Shown here: piece by piece, positions 1-5,819 of the stretch
Layout: every line of letters starts with the position of its first letter
How positions within the stretch are numbered: the stretch's first letter is position 1
Assembly (NCBI GenBank): GCA_947629425.1
Contig: CANRDR010000034.1
Span: 1-12,752, forward strand
DNA from: an uncultured Bacilli bacterium
Lineage (GTDB): Bacteria; Bacillota_I; Bacilli_A; RF39; UBA660
Reading direction: 5' to 3'
DNA: 12,752 nt
The notes under the pieces: generated by a model
Seen by the model: only the letters and a program-made list of their open reading frames with translations
Databases searched by the model: none
What the model was told of the DNA's origin: nothing
Made by a program: the position numbers and the translations under genes

Positions 1-17
1 GAAGGACTGAATAATTT

Positions 18-120
18 GTAGTTTTTACTACTGAAATTGGAATAGGTTAAAATCAGAATAAATAAAAGGAAGAGTACTAAGCGTATCTTAGGAACATGCC
101 TCAAAAGATGATTAACCTAT
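18..120 (+). ncRNA. Group II intron domains II and III (predicted folds)
   Basis: A small hairpin pairs GTAGT (18-22) with ACTAC (27-31) around a TTTT loop, in the place expected for domain II. A long-range helix pairs ATAGGTTAA (42-50) with TTAACCTAT (112-120). Inside it CTAAG (77-81) pairs with CTTAG (87-91) around CGTAT, as expected for domain III. All these pairings are perfect, so the RNA structure appears preserved even though the maturase is broken. Domain assignment rests on order relative to the ORF and domain V, not on a covariance search. Confidence 0.6.
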
Positions 121-148
121 GAGCGAAATTAGAAAGGTGGAAACAAAT

Positions 149-1426
149 ATGGAACTTTTAGATAAAGTACTTTCCAAAGAAAACTTAAATAATGCATATA
201 AGCAAGTTTACAAAAATAAAGGAGCAAGTGGAGTCGATGGAATAACAACTGATGAATTATTTTCCTATATTAAGGAACATAAGGAAGAAATACTTTATAA
301 AATACGGAATCGAAAATATAAACCCCAACCAGTAAGAAGAGTTTATATACCAAAAGAAAACGGAAAACTAAGAAAATTGGGAATACCAAGTGTTATAGAT
401 AGAGTATTGCAACAAGCGATAGTACAAGTATTAACGCCAATATACGAAGAACAATTTTCAGATAATTCTTATGGTTTTAGGCCTAGAAGATGTTGTGAAC
501 AAGCAGTTACAAAAGCACTCGAGTTATTCAATGATGGATATGATTGGATAGTAGATATAGACTTACAATCATTCTTCGATGAAGTAAATCAAGATAAATT
601 AATAGGAATTATAAGAAGAACCATAAAAGATGGGAACTTGGTATCACTAATAAGAAAGTTCTTACAAAGTGGAGTAATGGAAAAAGGAGTTATCCAAGAG
701 ACAAAGAAAGGAACTCCCCAAGGAGGGAACCTAAGTCCCTTACTATCAAATATAATGCTAAACGAACTTGATAGAGAATTAGAGAAAAGAGGACTAAACT
801 TCGTAAGATATGCAGATGATTGTCTTATAATGGTAAAAAGCGAAAAAGCAGCAAATAGAGTAATGGAAAGTATAACTACATTTATAACTAGGAAATTAGG
901 ATTAAAAGTAAATGTAGAAAAGAGTAAAGTAGCCAGACCTAACGAAATCAAGTACTTAGGGTTTGGATTTTACAAAAGGGATAACCAAAATATATGGAGA
1001 CCAAAACCACATATTAAATGAGTTGAGAAGTTTAAAACTAAGTTACACGATATCCTTATAAGAAGTAAAAGTATAAGTCTAGATGAAAGACTACTTAAAA
1101 TAAAACAAGTAATATATGGTTGGGTTAACTATTTTAAAATTGCAGATATGAAGGTACTACTTATAGGTATAGACGAACGGATAAGAAGAAAACTTAGGGT
1201 TATCATATGGAAACAGTGGAAAAAGATAAAGAAAAGATATACTTGTCTTAGAAAGTTGGGAATAAGCCATAGAGATGCCTATGTAACAGCCAATTCAAGA
1301 AGAGGATATTATCATATAGCACATACAAGAGTGTTAGAAACTGCAATATCAAAAGAAAGATTAAACAAAAGAGGTCTAGTTAATTCACTAGACCATTATC
1401 TAAAAGTACATATTGTTACAAATTAA
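149..1426 (+). pseudogene. ltrA: Group II intron reverse transcriptase/maturase, interrupted by an in-frame TGA
   Basis: This multifunctional protein would help the intron splice and copy it into DNA targets. Reading through the stop gives 425 residues, a normal length for maturases without an endonuclease domain. Seen in order: the RT0-2 region (IPKENGKLRKLGIP, YGFRPRR), the first catalytic Asp in DIDLQSFFD (about residue 137), GTPQGGNLSP, the catalytic YADD box (residues 221-224), and YLGFGFY. Codon 291 is TGA (1019-1021), just after KPHIK, where relatives usually carry Ser; TCA to TGA is one change. The same frame then continues at once into the thumb/maturase domain X (GWVNYF, an R-R-K-L...W-K-Q-W block) and ends at TAA. 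No HNH motif was seen. The start is ATG 149 because AAGGTGG lies 8 nt upstream; an in-frame ATG at 119 has no such site. Restart at ATG 1148 is unlikely for lack of a binding site. Confidence 0.9.
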
Positions 1427-1497
1427 ACCGCCGTATACCGAACGGTACGTACGGTGGTGTGAGAGGGAAAATAGTCATAAAATTTTCTCTACTCGAT
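1427..1497 (+). ncRNA. Group II intron domains V and VI (catalytic hairpin and branch point)
   Basis: Domain V: A1427-A1435 pairs with U1450-U1458, UACC (1436-1439) pairs with GGUA (1444-1447) around a GAAC loop, and CG at 1448-1449 forms the conserved two-base bulge. The catalytic triad is C1429-G1430-C1431, with the expected G.U wobble (G1430-U1455). Domain VI: 1461-1472 pairs with 1482-1494 through 12 base pairs, leaving A1491 bulged as the branch-point adenosine. All the key elements are intact, so the ribozyme part could still be active if a maturase is supplied in trans. Confidence 0.88.
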
Positions 1498-1503
1498 TAT
1501 AAT
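1498..1503 (+). promoter_or_regulatory. Candidate -10 box directly abutting the intron end
   Basis: TATAAT is the first sequence of the 3' exon and lies 14 nt before the start of the yutH-like gene. This is a little shorter than the 19-24 nt seen at other promoters here. No TGn extension precedes it, because the preceding bases are the intron's CGAT. Any original -35 region was displaced by the insertion. AT-rich DNA gives such hexamers by chance, so support is modest. Confidence 0.35.
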
Positions 1504-1517
1504 TTATTAGTGATTAT

Positions 1518-2405
1518 ATGAAAAATGTTATATATACTTTTTATAATATATTATTAGATAGTATAAATAAAGATAATAATAACTATTATTTTTATTATAA
1601 TTATGATTTATATATATTTTATTTAGTAGAAAATGATTTAAATATAGTTAAAGAAATATATGATTATTTAATTTCACATAATATAGAAACTTATGAAATT
1701 ATATTAAATAAAGATAATAATTTATTTACAACAGTAGATAATAAAAATTATGCATTAATTAAAATAAAAGGTATATATAAATATGAAATAAAATTTGAAG
1801 AACTTAAATTTATACCAATTGATAAAGAACCACATGATTGGGGTAATTTATGGAGTGAAAAATTAGATTATTATGAAATACAATTAAGAGAATTAGGTTA
1901 TAATTATCAAACTGTACTAAATTCATATGGTTTTTTTGAAGGATTAGCAGAAAATGCAATATTATATTATAATTTAACAATAAATAAATTTAAAGAAGAT
2001 AAACAAATTGGAATTGTACATAATAGAATGAATTATCCTTGTTTAGAAATAGATTATAAAAATCCAATTAATTTAGTAATAGACTATAGTGTAAGAGATA
2101 TTAGTGAATATATTAAATCATATATATTAAGCGATTCTTTTGATATAGAAAATGTATTAACTTTATTAGAAAGATTAAATACTAATACATTAATGTTTAA
2201 TATACTTTATTCAAGATTATTATATCCTTCATTTTATTTTGATACATTAGATAAAATATTACTTGATAATGGTAAAGATAATGAAGTAGTACCAATACTT
2301 AATAGGACTGATGAATATATAAATACTTTAAAAGAAATATATTTGATGTTTAATAAAAAATATAATATGTTTAATATAGAATGGTTAAATAAAAAGGTAT
2401 ATTAA
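1518..2405 (+). CDS. YutH/CotS-family spore coat-like protein (probable inactive kinase fold)
   Basis: A 295-residue protein resembling Bacillus YutH, a spore coat-associated member of the aminoglycoside phosphotransferase-like CotS family. Blocks matching my recollection of YutH, in order: GLAENAILYY (about 143-152), IVHNRM in the place of a CHRR-type block, VIDYSVRDISEYIK where relatives have DH.xRDLAEW, and ILYSRLLYPSFYFD. The usual kinase HGD catalytic motif is absent, consistent with a structural rather than enzymatic role. No signal peptide or membrane segment is seen. The start ATG follows AGTGAT, a binding site in the GGTGAT register. It is somewhat shorter than Bacillus YutH (about 340 residues). 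A group II intron ends 20 bp upstream, and the gene overlaps the convergent nifU-like gene by 4 bp. The family call comes from memory of motifs, so a hypothetical kinase-fold protein remains possible. Confidence 0.55.
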   Translation: MKNVIYTFYNILLDSINKDNNNYYFYYNYDLYIFYLVENDLNIVKEIYDYLISHNIETYEIILNKDNNLFTTVDNKNYALIKIKGIYKYEIKFEELKFIPIDKEPHDWGNLWSEKLDYYEIQLRELGYNYQTVLNSYGFFEGLAENAILYYNLTINKFKEDKQIGIVHNRMNYPCLEIDYKNPINLVIDYSVRDISEYIKSYILSDSFDIENVLTLLERLNTNTLMFNILYSRLLYPSFYFDTLDKILLDNGKDNEVVPILNRTDEYINTLKEIYLMFNKKYNMFNIEWLNKKVY

Positions 2406-2428
2406 ATACTTACATTAATAATACCTTT
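2393..2428 (-). terminator. Shared hairpin between convergent genes, terminator for the nifU-like gene
   Basis: AAAGGTAT (2393-2400) pairs with ATACCTTT (2421-2428), extended by ATTAA (2401-2405) with TTAAT (2415-2419) across one bulged A (2420), giving a 13-bp stem. Read on the minus strand, the stem runs into a T-rich tract (complement of AAATAAAAA). Read on the plus strand, only TTT follows, so termination there would be weak. Both stop codons lie inside the stem. Confidence 0.6.
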
Positions 2429-2626
2429 AACTTCTGGAACACTTTCTTTAATTAATTCTAATATACCATCATTTAATGTATAATCTTGATAACCACAATG
2501 ACTACAAGCTCCATATAATTTTACAAAAACATAATTATCTTCATATTTAATAAATTCAATATCTCCACCATCATTATTTAAATAAGGTTTAATATCATCT
2601 ATTATTTCTTTTATTTTTTCTTCCAT
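2402..2626 (-). CDS. NifU-like C-terminal domain protein (Nfu-type iron-sulfur scaffold)
   Basis: A 74-residue single-domain protein of the NifU C-terminal (Nfu) family, which carries or transfers iron-sulfur clusters to target enzymes in the cytoplasm. Seen: the N-terminal helix and LNNDGGDIEF block (about residues 16-25), GACSHCGYQDYTL with the cluster-binding CxxC (Cys41, Cys44), then the VPEVKGI ending typical of the family. Length fits stand-alone Nfu proteins in Bacillota. The start chosen is ATG at 2626, preceded by AGTGAT; an upstream in-frame GTG (2635) overlaps that binding site and is less likely. Its own promoter is mirrored with that of the S1 gene. It converges on the yutH-like gene. 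No other Fe-S genes are nearby. Confidence 0.88.
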   Translation of the reverse strand: MEEKIKEIIDDIKPYLNNDGGDIEFIKYEDNYVFVKLYGACSHCGYQDYTLNDGILELIKESVPEVKGIINVSI

Positions 2627-2643
2627 ATCAATCACTAATAAAT

Positions 2644-2688
2644 ATTATACTTTAAATATTTTACTTAGTAAATAAAATTTGTTATAAT
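2644..2688. promoter_or_regulatory. Divergent promoter pair with mirrored -35 boxes
   Basis: Plus strand: TTTACT (2660-2665), 17-bp spacer, TATAAT (2683-2688), with a TGt extension at 2680-2682, 21 nt before ATG 2710. Minus strand: TTTACT (2672-2667), 17-bp spacer, TATAAT (2649-2644), 17 nt before ATG 2626. The two -35 boxes sit back to back around T2666, forming the palindrome TTTACTTAGTAAA. Both -35 boxes match TTGACA at four of six bases. Confidence 0.7.
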
Positions 2689-2709
2689 ACGCATAAGGAG
2701 AAGGCGTTT

Positions 2710-3057
2710 ATGAACAACATAAAGATTAATGATATTGTTAAAGGTATTGTAACAGGTATAGAACCATATGGTATATTTGTTATAGTAGATGATTATACTG
2801 GATTAATACATATTAGTGAAATTGCAAATAAATTTGTATCTAATATTGCTAATTATGTTAGTATTGGAGAAAAAATATATTGTAAAGTATTAGATATAGA
2901 TAATGATAATAAAAAATTAAAATTATCTATAAAGGGATTAAATTATAAAGAATTTTATAAAAATAGAAAAGTTAAAGAATCAGTAAGAGGATTTACTCCT
3001 TTAGAAGAAAATTTAAGTATATGGACTGAAGAGGCTATGAAAGAATTAGAACATTAA
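2710..3057 (+). CDS. S1 domain RNA-binding protein, CvfD/GSP13 (YugI) type
   Basis: A 115-residue protein with one S1 RNA-binding domain (about residues 5-75) followed by a short conserved tail. Seen: the OB-fold sequence GxVTGIEPYGIFV, GLIHISEI, and KVLDIDNDNKKLKLSIK, all standard S1 signatures. The C-terminal GFTPLEENLSIWTEEAMKEL strongly resembles the tail of Bacillus GSP13/YugI and streptococcal CvfD. These proteins bind RNA and ribosomes and influence translation and stress responses; the exact role here is inferred. The start is supported by AAGGAG (2695-2700) and an extended -10 promoter. It is transcribed alone and ends in a terminator whose loop contains the stop codon. Confidence 0.88.
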   Translation: MNNIKINDIVKGIVTGIEPYGIFVIVDDYTGLIHISEIANKFVSNIANYVSIGEKIYCKVLDIDNDNKKLKLSIKGLNYKEFYKNRKVKESVRGFTPLEENLSIWTEEAMKELEH

Positions 3058-3070
3058 TTGTTCTTTTTTT
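3048..3070 (+). terminator. Intrinsic terminator of the S1 gene with the stop codon in its loop
   Basis: AGAACA (3048-3053) pairs with TGTTCT (3059-3064) around TTAAT, followed by a T run to 3070. The TAA stop (3055-3057) is in the loop. The stem is short but the T tract is strong. Confidence 0.75.
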
Positions 3071-3102
3071 GTAAAGTAATAAATAATTTATTAAAAAAAT
3101 TG

Positions 3103-3111
3103 TGTTATACT
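3103..3111 (+). promoter_or_regulatory. Extended -10 promoter of the Tim44-like operon
   Basis: TGt followed by TATACT (3106-3111), with no good -35 at 16-18 bp spacing. It lies 19 nt before ATG 3131, and the binding site TAGGAG is at 3119-3124. It follows the S1 gene terminator and is the only promoter seen before the terminator at 5752, so it probably drives four genes. Confidence 0.6.
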
Positions 3112-3112
3112 T

Positions 3113-3133
3113 ATATAGTAGGAGTTACTTATG
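3113..3133 (+). repeat. 21-bp leader repeat, copy 1
   Basis: This stretch, running from ATATAG through the TAGGAG binding site to the ATG of the small membrane protein gene, is identical to 3400-3420, the leader of the next gene. Identity of bases outside the ribosome binding site points to a copied leader rather than shared constraint alone. Confidence 0.85.
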
Positions 3134-3391
3134 AATGGTATTAAAATTGATTATTCATTATTAATTTATGTTATCATTATTGGAATTATAATTTTAATTA
3201 GTGGATTTATTATAAAAAAAATATTAGAAAAAAAGTATAAAGAAGAAATGATATTAATCAATTATAAAGTTAATAAGATTAGTATATTAGCAATACTTAT
3301 ATTTTCATTTATTGGTTTTTTAATAATAAAAGATTATATATGTGTTATAATTTTTTTAATATTAATTATAGTGTACTTTATAAAGAAATAA
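3131..3391 (+). CDS. Small hydrophobic membrane protein, function unknown
   Basis: An 86-residue protein that I do not recognise. It consists largely of Ile/Leu/Phe-rich membrane segments: about residues 8-28, 49-65 and 67-84, with a charged Lys/Glu loop (about 29-40) between the first and second. There is no clear signal peptidase site and no catalytic motif. It is the first gene of the apparent four-gene operon ending at 5767, and its leader is duplicated in front of the next gene. This makes a partnership with the Tim44-like membrane proteins plausible, but that is inference. The start ATG follows TAGGAG at a normal distance. Codon use matches its neighbours. Confidence 0.75.
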   Translation: MNGIKIDYSLLIYVIIIGIIILISGFIIKKILEKKYKEEMILINYKVNKISILAILIFSFIGFLIIKDYICVIIFLILIIVYFIKK

Positions 3392-3399
3392 AATAATTA

Positions 3400-3420
3400 A
3401 TATAGTAGGAGTTACTTATG
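3400..3420 (+). repeat. 21-bp leader repeat, copy 2
   Basis: Identical to 3113-3133. It contains the ribosome binding site and start codon of the first Tim44-like gene. The extended -10 box that precedes copy 1 is not repeated here, so this copy probably serves translation only. Confidence 0.85.
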
Positions 3421-4326
3421 AAAAATAAAGTGTTTTTAGTTTTATTGACAATAATATTAAGTTTTGGAATATTTACATATGTAAAAGCAGATAGTGGATG
3501 GGATACTGATTATGATTTTGGAGGTTCTTCATGGGATTCAGGATCTTCTTGGGATTCAGACTCTTCATGGGATTATGATTCAGGATCAAGTTCAGGATAT
3601 CATGGTTCATTTTTTGATGACGATGACGATTCTTTTTTTGGACATAAACAAACTCCAGTTAATCCAGTTGCAAATTTAATAATTTTTGTTTTAATTGTAT
3701 TAATAACTATACTTATAATTTATTTATGTACTAAATCTTCTAGAAAAAATTATAAAGATACTATAAAAAAATCTGTAGATTTAATTACTGTAGAACAATT
3801 TAAAAAATTTGAACCTGACTTAACTATAGAAGAATTTAAAGAAAAAGCATATGAAATATATAAAAATATACAAATAGCATGGATGAATTTTGATTATGAT
3901 ACATTAAAACAATTAGTAACAGATGAAATGTATAATATGTATAAAATGCAATTAAAAACACTTAGTTTAAAAAAACAAAAAAATATTATGTCAGAAATAG
4001 AATTATTAGATTCACAAATAATCTCAATTAATGATGATAAAAATAAAGAAGTAAACTTATTTTTAACAGTAAGTATGTTTGATTATGTTATAAAAGAAGA
4101 TACAAATGAAGTGGTTAGAGGAAATAAAAAAAGAAGAGTAATAGTAGAATATTCAATAACTTTAGTTAAATCTAATAATAATACTAAATTAGATAAATGT
4201 CCTAATTGTGGTGCAGAATTAGAAAAAAATGCAACTATATGTTCATATTGCAGAGGAAAAATAAATAGATTATCAAATAATTATGTAATGAGTAAAAAAG
4301 AATGTATTAAACAGAAACTTGTTTAG
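3418..4326 (+). CDS. Tim44-like domain membrane protein with zinc ribbon and Ser/Trp/Asp repeats
   Basis: A 302-residue protein. Seen in order: a signal peptide (residues 1-24, hydrophobic core, likely cleavage after VKA); a low-complexity segment (25-83) with three hexapeptide repeats of the GSSWDS type and an acidic run of five Asp; one membrane segment (about 86-105); a Tim44-like region (about 125-245) with FKEKAYEIYKNIQIAWMNFD and DEMYNMY; and a zinc ribbon (Cys261/264 and Cys275/278). The predicted topology puts the repeats outside and the Tim44-like domain plus zinc ribbon inside. Tim44-like domains in mitochondria help protein import, but the bacterial role is not known to me. It lies in an operon with two paralogs and shares an 80-bp identical block with the next gene. 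The domain name is from motif recognition; a divergent NTF2-like fold is the alternative. Confidence 0.75.
   Translation: MKNKVFLVLLTIILSFGIFTYVKADSGWDTDYDFGGSSWDSGSSWDSDSSWDYDSGSSSGYHGSFFDDDDDSFFGHKQTPVNPVANLIIFVLIVLITILIIYLCTKSSRKNYKDTIKKSVDLITVEQFKKFEPDLTIEEFKEKAYEIYKNIQIAWMNFDYDTLKQLVTDEMYNMYKMQLKTLSLKKQKNIMSEIELLDSQIISINDDKNKEVNLFLTVSMFDYVIKEDTNEVVRGNKKRRVIVEYSITLVKSNNNTKLDKCPNCGAELEKNATICSYCRGKINRLSNNYVMSKKECIKQKLV
3523..3576 (+). repeat. 18-bp tandem repeat coding for GSSWDS-type hexapeptides (3 units)
   Basis: Three in-frame 18-bp units code for GSSWDS, GSSWDS and DSSWDY. They differ mainly at third positions and at Gly/Asp. They lie in the predicted extracytoplasmic segment. In-frame 18-bp units can expand or contract without breaking the gene. 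Confidence 0.8.
3830..3909 (+). repeat. 80-bp block identical to 4752-4831 (copy 1)
   Basis: It encodes the start of the Tim44-like domain (the EFKEKAYEIY...NFDYD region). Comparing base by base, I found no difference from copy 2 over 80 bp, including synonymous sites, and high similarity continues to about 3945. Confidence 0.9.
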
Positions 4327-4357
4327 TAGTAAAAAAAATTTGTTGGTGATGAAAAAT

Positions 4358-5245
4358 ATGAAAAAGAAATTAATTTTAAGTATTTTAATTTTAATATTAA
4401 ATTTTGGAATATTCACATATGTAAAAGCAGATAGTGGATGGGATACAGATTATGATAGTGGATCTTCATGGGATTCCGATTCAAGTTGGGATTCAGGATC
4501 TAGTTGGGATTCCAGTTCTTCTTGGGATGATTATGATAGCTCATCAAGTTATAGCAGTAGTTCAAATCACAGTTCTTCAAATATTAATGCAATTAAAGTC
4601 TTTATATATCTATTAATATTAATTTATGTAACAATTTTAATAGCAAGTAAAATTTCTAATATTACCAAAGCCAAACCTGTAAAAAATGTAGGATATTATG
4701 ACGAATGGACAGATGATAGAGTACATATTATATTACCTGATTTAAATATCAAAGAATTTAAAGAAAAAGCATATGAAATATATAAAAATATACAAATAGC
4801 ATGGATGAATTTTGATTATGATACATTAAAAAATTTAGTAACAGATGAAATGTATAATATGTATAAATCACAATTAGAAGCATTAAAATTAAAACAACAA
4901 CAAAATATAATGGAAGATTTCGAATTAGAACATGTTAAAATTATAGGTGTAGAAAAAATAAGTAATATAGTAAGTATAAAAACATTAGTTAAAGTAAGTT
5001 TTTATGATTATGTAATTAATACTAAAACTAATGAAGTAGTAAGAGGTAATAAAAATAAAAAAGTATTACTTGAATATGAAATAGTTTATACACAATCATT
5101 AAGCAAAATAGATAAATGTCCAAATTGTGGTGGAGAGTTAGATGATAAAAATGAAGTATGTTTATATTGTAGAAGCAGAATAAATAAATTATCAAATAAC
5201 TTTGTTATAAGTAAAAAAAGAAATATATTTCAAACATATAAATAG
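4358..5245 (+). CDS. Tim44-like domain membrane protein with zinc ribbon, paralog 2
   Basis: A 295-residue paralog of the preceding protein with the same layout: signal peptide (1-24, cleavage likely after VKA), four hexapeptide repeats of the GSSWDS type (35-58) running into a Ser-rich stretch, a membrane segment (about 78-97), a Tim44-like region (about 125-245), and a zinc ribbon (Cys254/257, Cys268/271). The start at 4358 was chosen because it aligns residue for residue with the start of paralog 1 and follows GGTGAT (4345-4350). In-frame ATGs at 4319 and 4349 would overlap the upstream gene or the binding site. Conservation between the paralogs is patchy: near-identical signal peptide end and core block, but diverged membrane segment and C-terminal half. 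It is probably co-transcribed with its neighbours, 31 bp after paralog 1. Confidence 0.75.
   Translation: MKKKLILSILILILNFGIFTYVKADSGWDTDYDSGSSWDSDSSWDSGSSWDSSSSWDDYDSSSSYSSSSNHSSSNINAIKVFIYLLILIYVTILIASKISNITKAKPVKNVGYYDEWTDDRVHIILPDLNIKEFKEKAYEIYKNIQIAWMNFDYDTLKNLVTDEMYNMYKSQLEALKLKQQQNIMEDFELEHVKIIGVEKISNIVSIKTLVKVSFYDYVINTKTNEVVRGNKNKKVLLEYEIVYTQSLSKIDKCPNCGGELDDKNEVCLYCRSRINKLSNNFVISKKRNIFQTYK
4460..4531 (+). repeat. 18-bp tandem repeat coding for SSWDS-type hexapeptides (4 units)
   Basis: Four in-frame units code for GSSWDS, DSSWDS, GSSWDS and SSSWDD. This is the same repeat type as at 3523-3576 with one more unit, which suggests unit gain or loss between the paralogs. Confidence 0.8.
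4752..4831 (+). repeat. 80-bp block identical to 3830-3909 (copy 2)
   Basis: Copy 2 of the shared Tim44-like coding block, offset by 922 bp from copy 1. After a short mismatch patch at 4832-4834, a further stretch of about 30 bp is again identical. Confidence 0.9.
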
Positions 5246-5257
5246 GAGGAATAAAAT

Positions 5258-5767
5258 ATGAATGAATTTAATGAAGCATTGTTTAAAACAAAAGTAGATA
5301 ATATATTTGTTAAATTATTTACAGCAATAATGTTTGGAGATTTAAAAGAAGTAGATCATTTTATAAGTGATGAAGTCTATAATAAATATAATAGCTATAT
5401 AGAACAATTAAACAAAGATAATGAAAAACAAATATATGATGAATTAAATGTAAAAAGTACAAATATTATAAGTAGAAATATAATAGATAATAAAGAAGTA
5501 GTTAAAGTAGAATTAATATCTAGATATATGGATTATATTATAGATAAAGATAGTGGTGAATTTAAAAGAGGAATAAATACACATAGAATAGAAAAAACAT
5601 ATACTTTAACTTTTGAGAAAAAAGTTGATGCAAAAAATGTTGGTTTAGTAAGAAAATGCCCAAATTGTGGTGCAAGTATGGATATTAATAATACGGGAAT
5701 ATGTGAATTTTGTAAAACAGTTTATAAATTAGAAGATTATGATTATGTATTAACATCAATTATTTAG
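5258..5767 (+). CDS. Soluble Tim44-like/zinc ribbon protein, paralog 3
   Basis: A 169-residue protein that looks like the inner part of the two preceding proteins without the signal peptide, repeats or membrane segment. Seen: an N-terminal Tim44-like helical region (VDNIFVKLFTAIMFGDL; SDEVYNKYNSYIEQL, matching TDEMYNMYK in the paralogs), a middle region with a Y-DY-I...G-F-RG pattern parallel to YDYVI...EVVRG in the others, and a zinc ribbon (Cys134/137, Cys149/152). It is probably cytoplasmic and could bind its membrane paralogs; that is inference. The start has a strong AGGAGG site that overlaps the stop codon region of paralog 2, so the two are likely coupled. It is the last gene of the operon. 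Confidence 0.7.
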   Translation: MNEFNEALFKTKVDNIFVKLFTAIMFGDLKEVDHFISDEVYNKYNSYIEQLNKDNEKQIYDELNVKSTNIISRNIIDNKEVVKVELISRYMDYIIDKDSGEFKRGINTHRIEKTYTLTFEKKVDAKNVGLVRKCPNCGASMDINNTGICEFCKTVYKLEDYDYVLTSII

Positions 5768-5784
5768 TTGATGTTTCTTTTTTT
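5752..5784 (+). terminator. Intrinsic terminator of the Tim44-like operon with the stop codon in its loop
   Basis: AACATCAA (5752-5759) pairs with TTGATGTT (5768-5775) in a perfect 8-bp stem, followed by TC and a run of seven T. The TAG stop codon (5765-5767) is inside the loop. Confidence 0.85.
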
Positions 5785-5793
5785 ATATGTTAG

Positions 5794-5799
5794 TATAAA
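5794..5799 (+). promoter_or_regulatory. Candidate -10 box of mscL
   Basis: TATAAA lies 20 nt before the mscL start, the same spacing as other promoters in the window, right after the previous terminator. It has no TGn extension and no convincing -35, so it is called by position mainly. Confidence 0.4.
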
Positions 5800-5819
5800 A
5801 AATGAATTGGAGGTATTTC

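Larger units (their letters stand above)
1..1497 (+). mobile_element. Group II intron, 3' portion (5' end lies outside the window)
   Basis: This is a retroelement: an RNA that self-splices plus an intron-encoded reverse transcriptase/maturase. Seen: hairpins matching domains II and III before the ORF, a maturase ORF in the position of domain IV, then a domain V hairpin and a domain VI helix with a bulged adenosine. The 3' end is placed at 1497 because the intron should end in AY about 7-8 nt after the bulged A (A1491), giving ...CTCGAT. The 5' splice site and most of domain I are upstream of the window. The element uses CGA, CGG and CTC codons and is visibly less AT-rich than its neighbours, which fits acquisition from elsewhere. 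Its structural class was not resolved; the CGC triad in domain V is typical of IIC-type introns but not unique to them. Confidence 0.9.

Noticed and set aside
589..951. Minus-strand open frame of 120 codons
   Set aside because: It lies wholly inside the maturase gene with no binding site or family resemblance; it is a shadow of the coding strand.
1019..1021. TGA in the maturase read as tryptophan (Mycoplasma code) or selenocysteine
   Set aside because: All other intact genes use only TGG for Trp, TGA serves as stop at two gene ends (one forming an ATGA overlap), family alignments expect Ser at this site, and no SECIS-like context is apparent.
3494..3679. Open frame in another frame over the hexapeptide repeats
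   Set aside because: Its repeated sequence is only the frame-shifted reading of the 18-bp repeats and it has no binding site; the same applies to 4434-4616.
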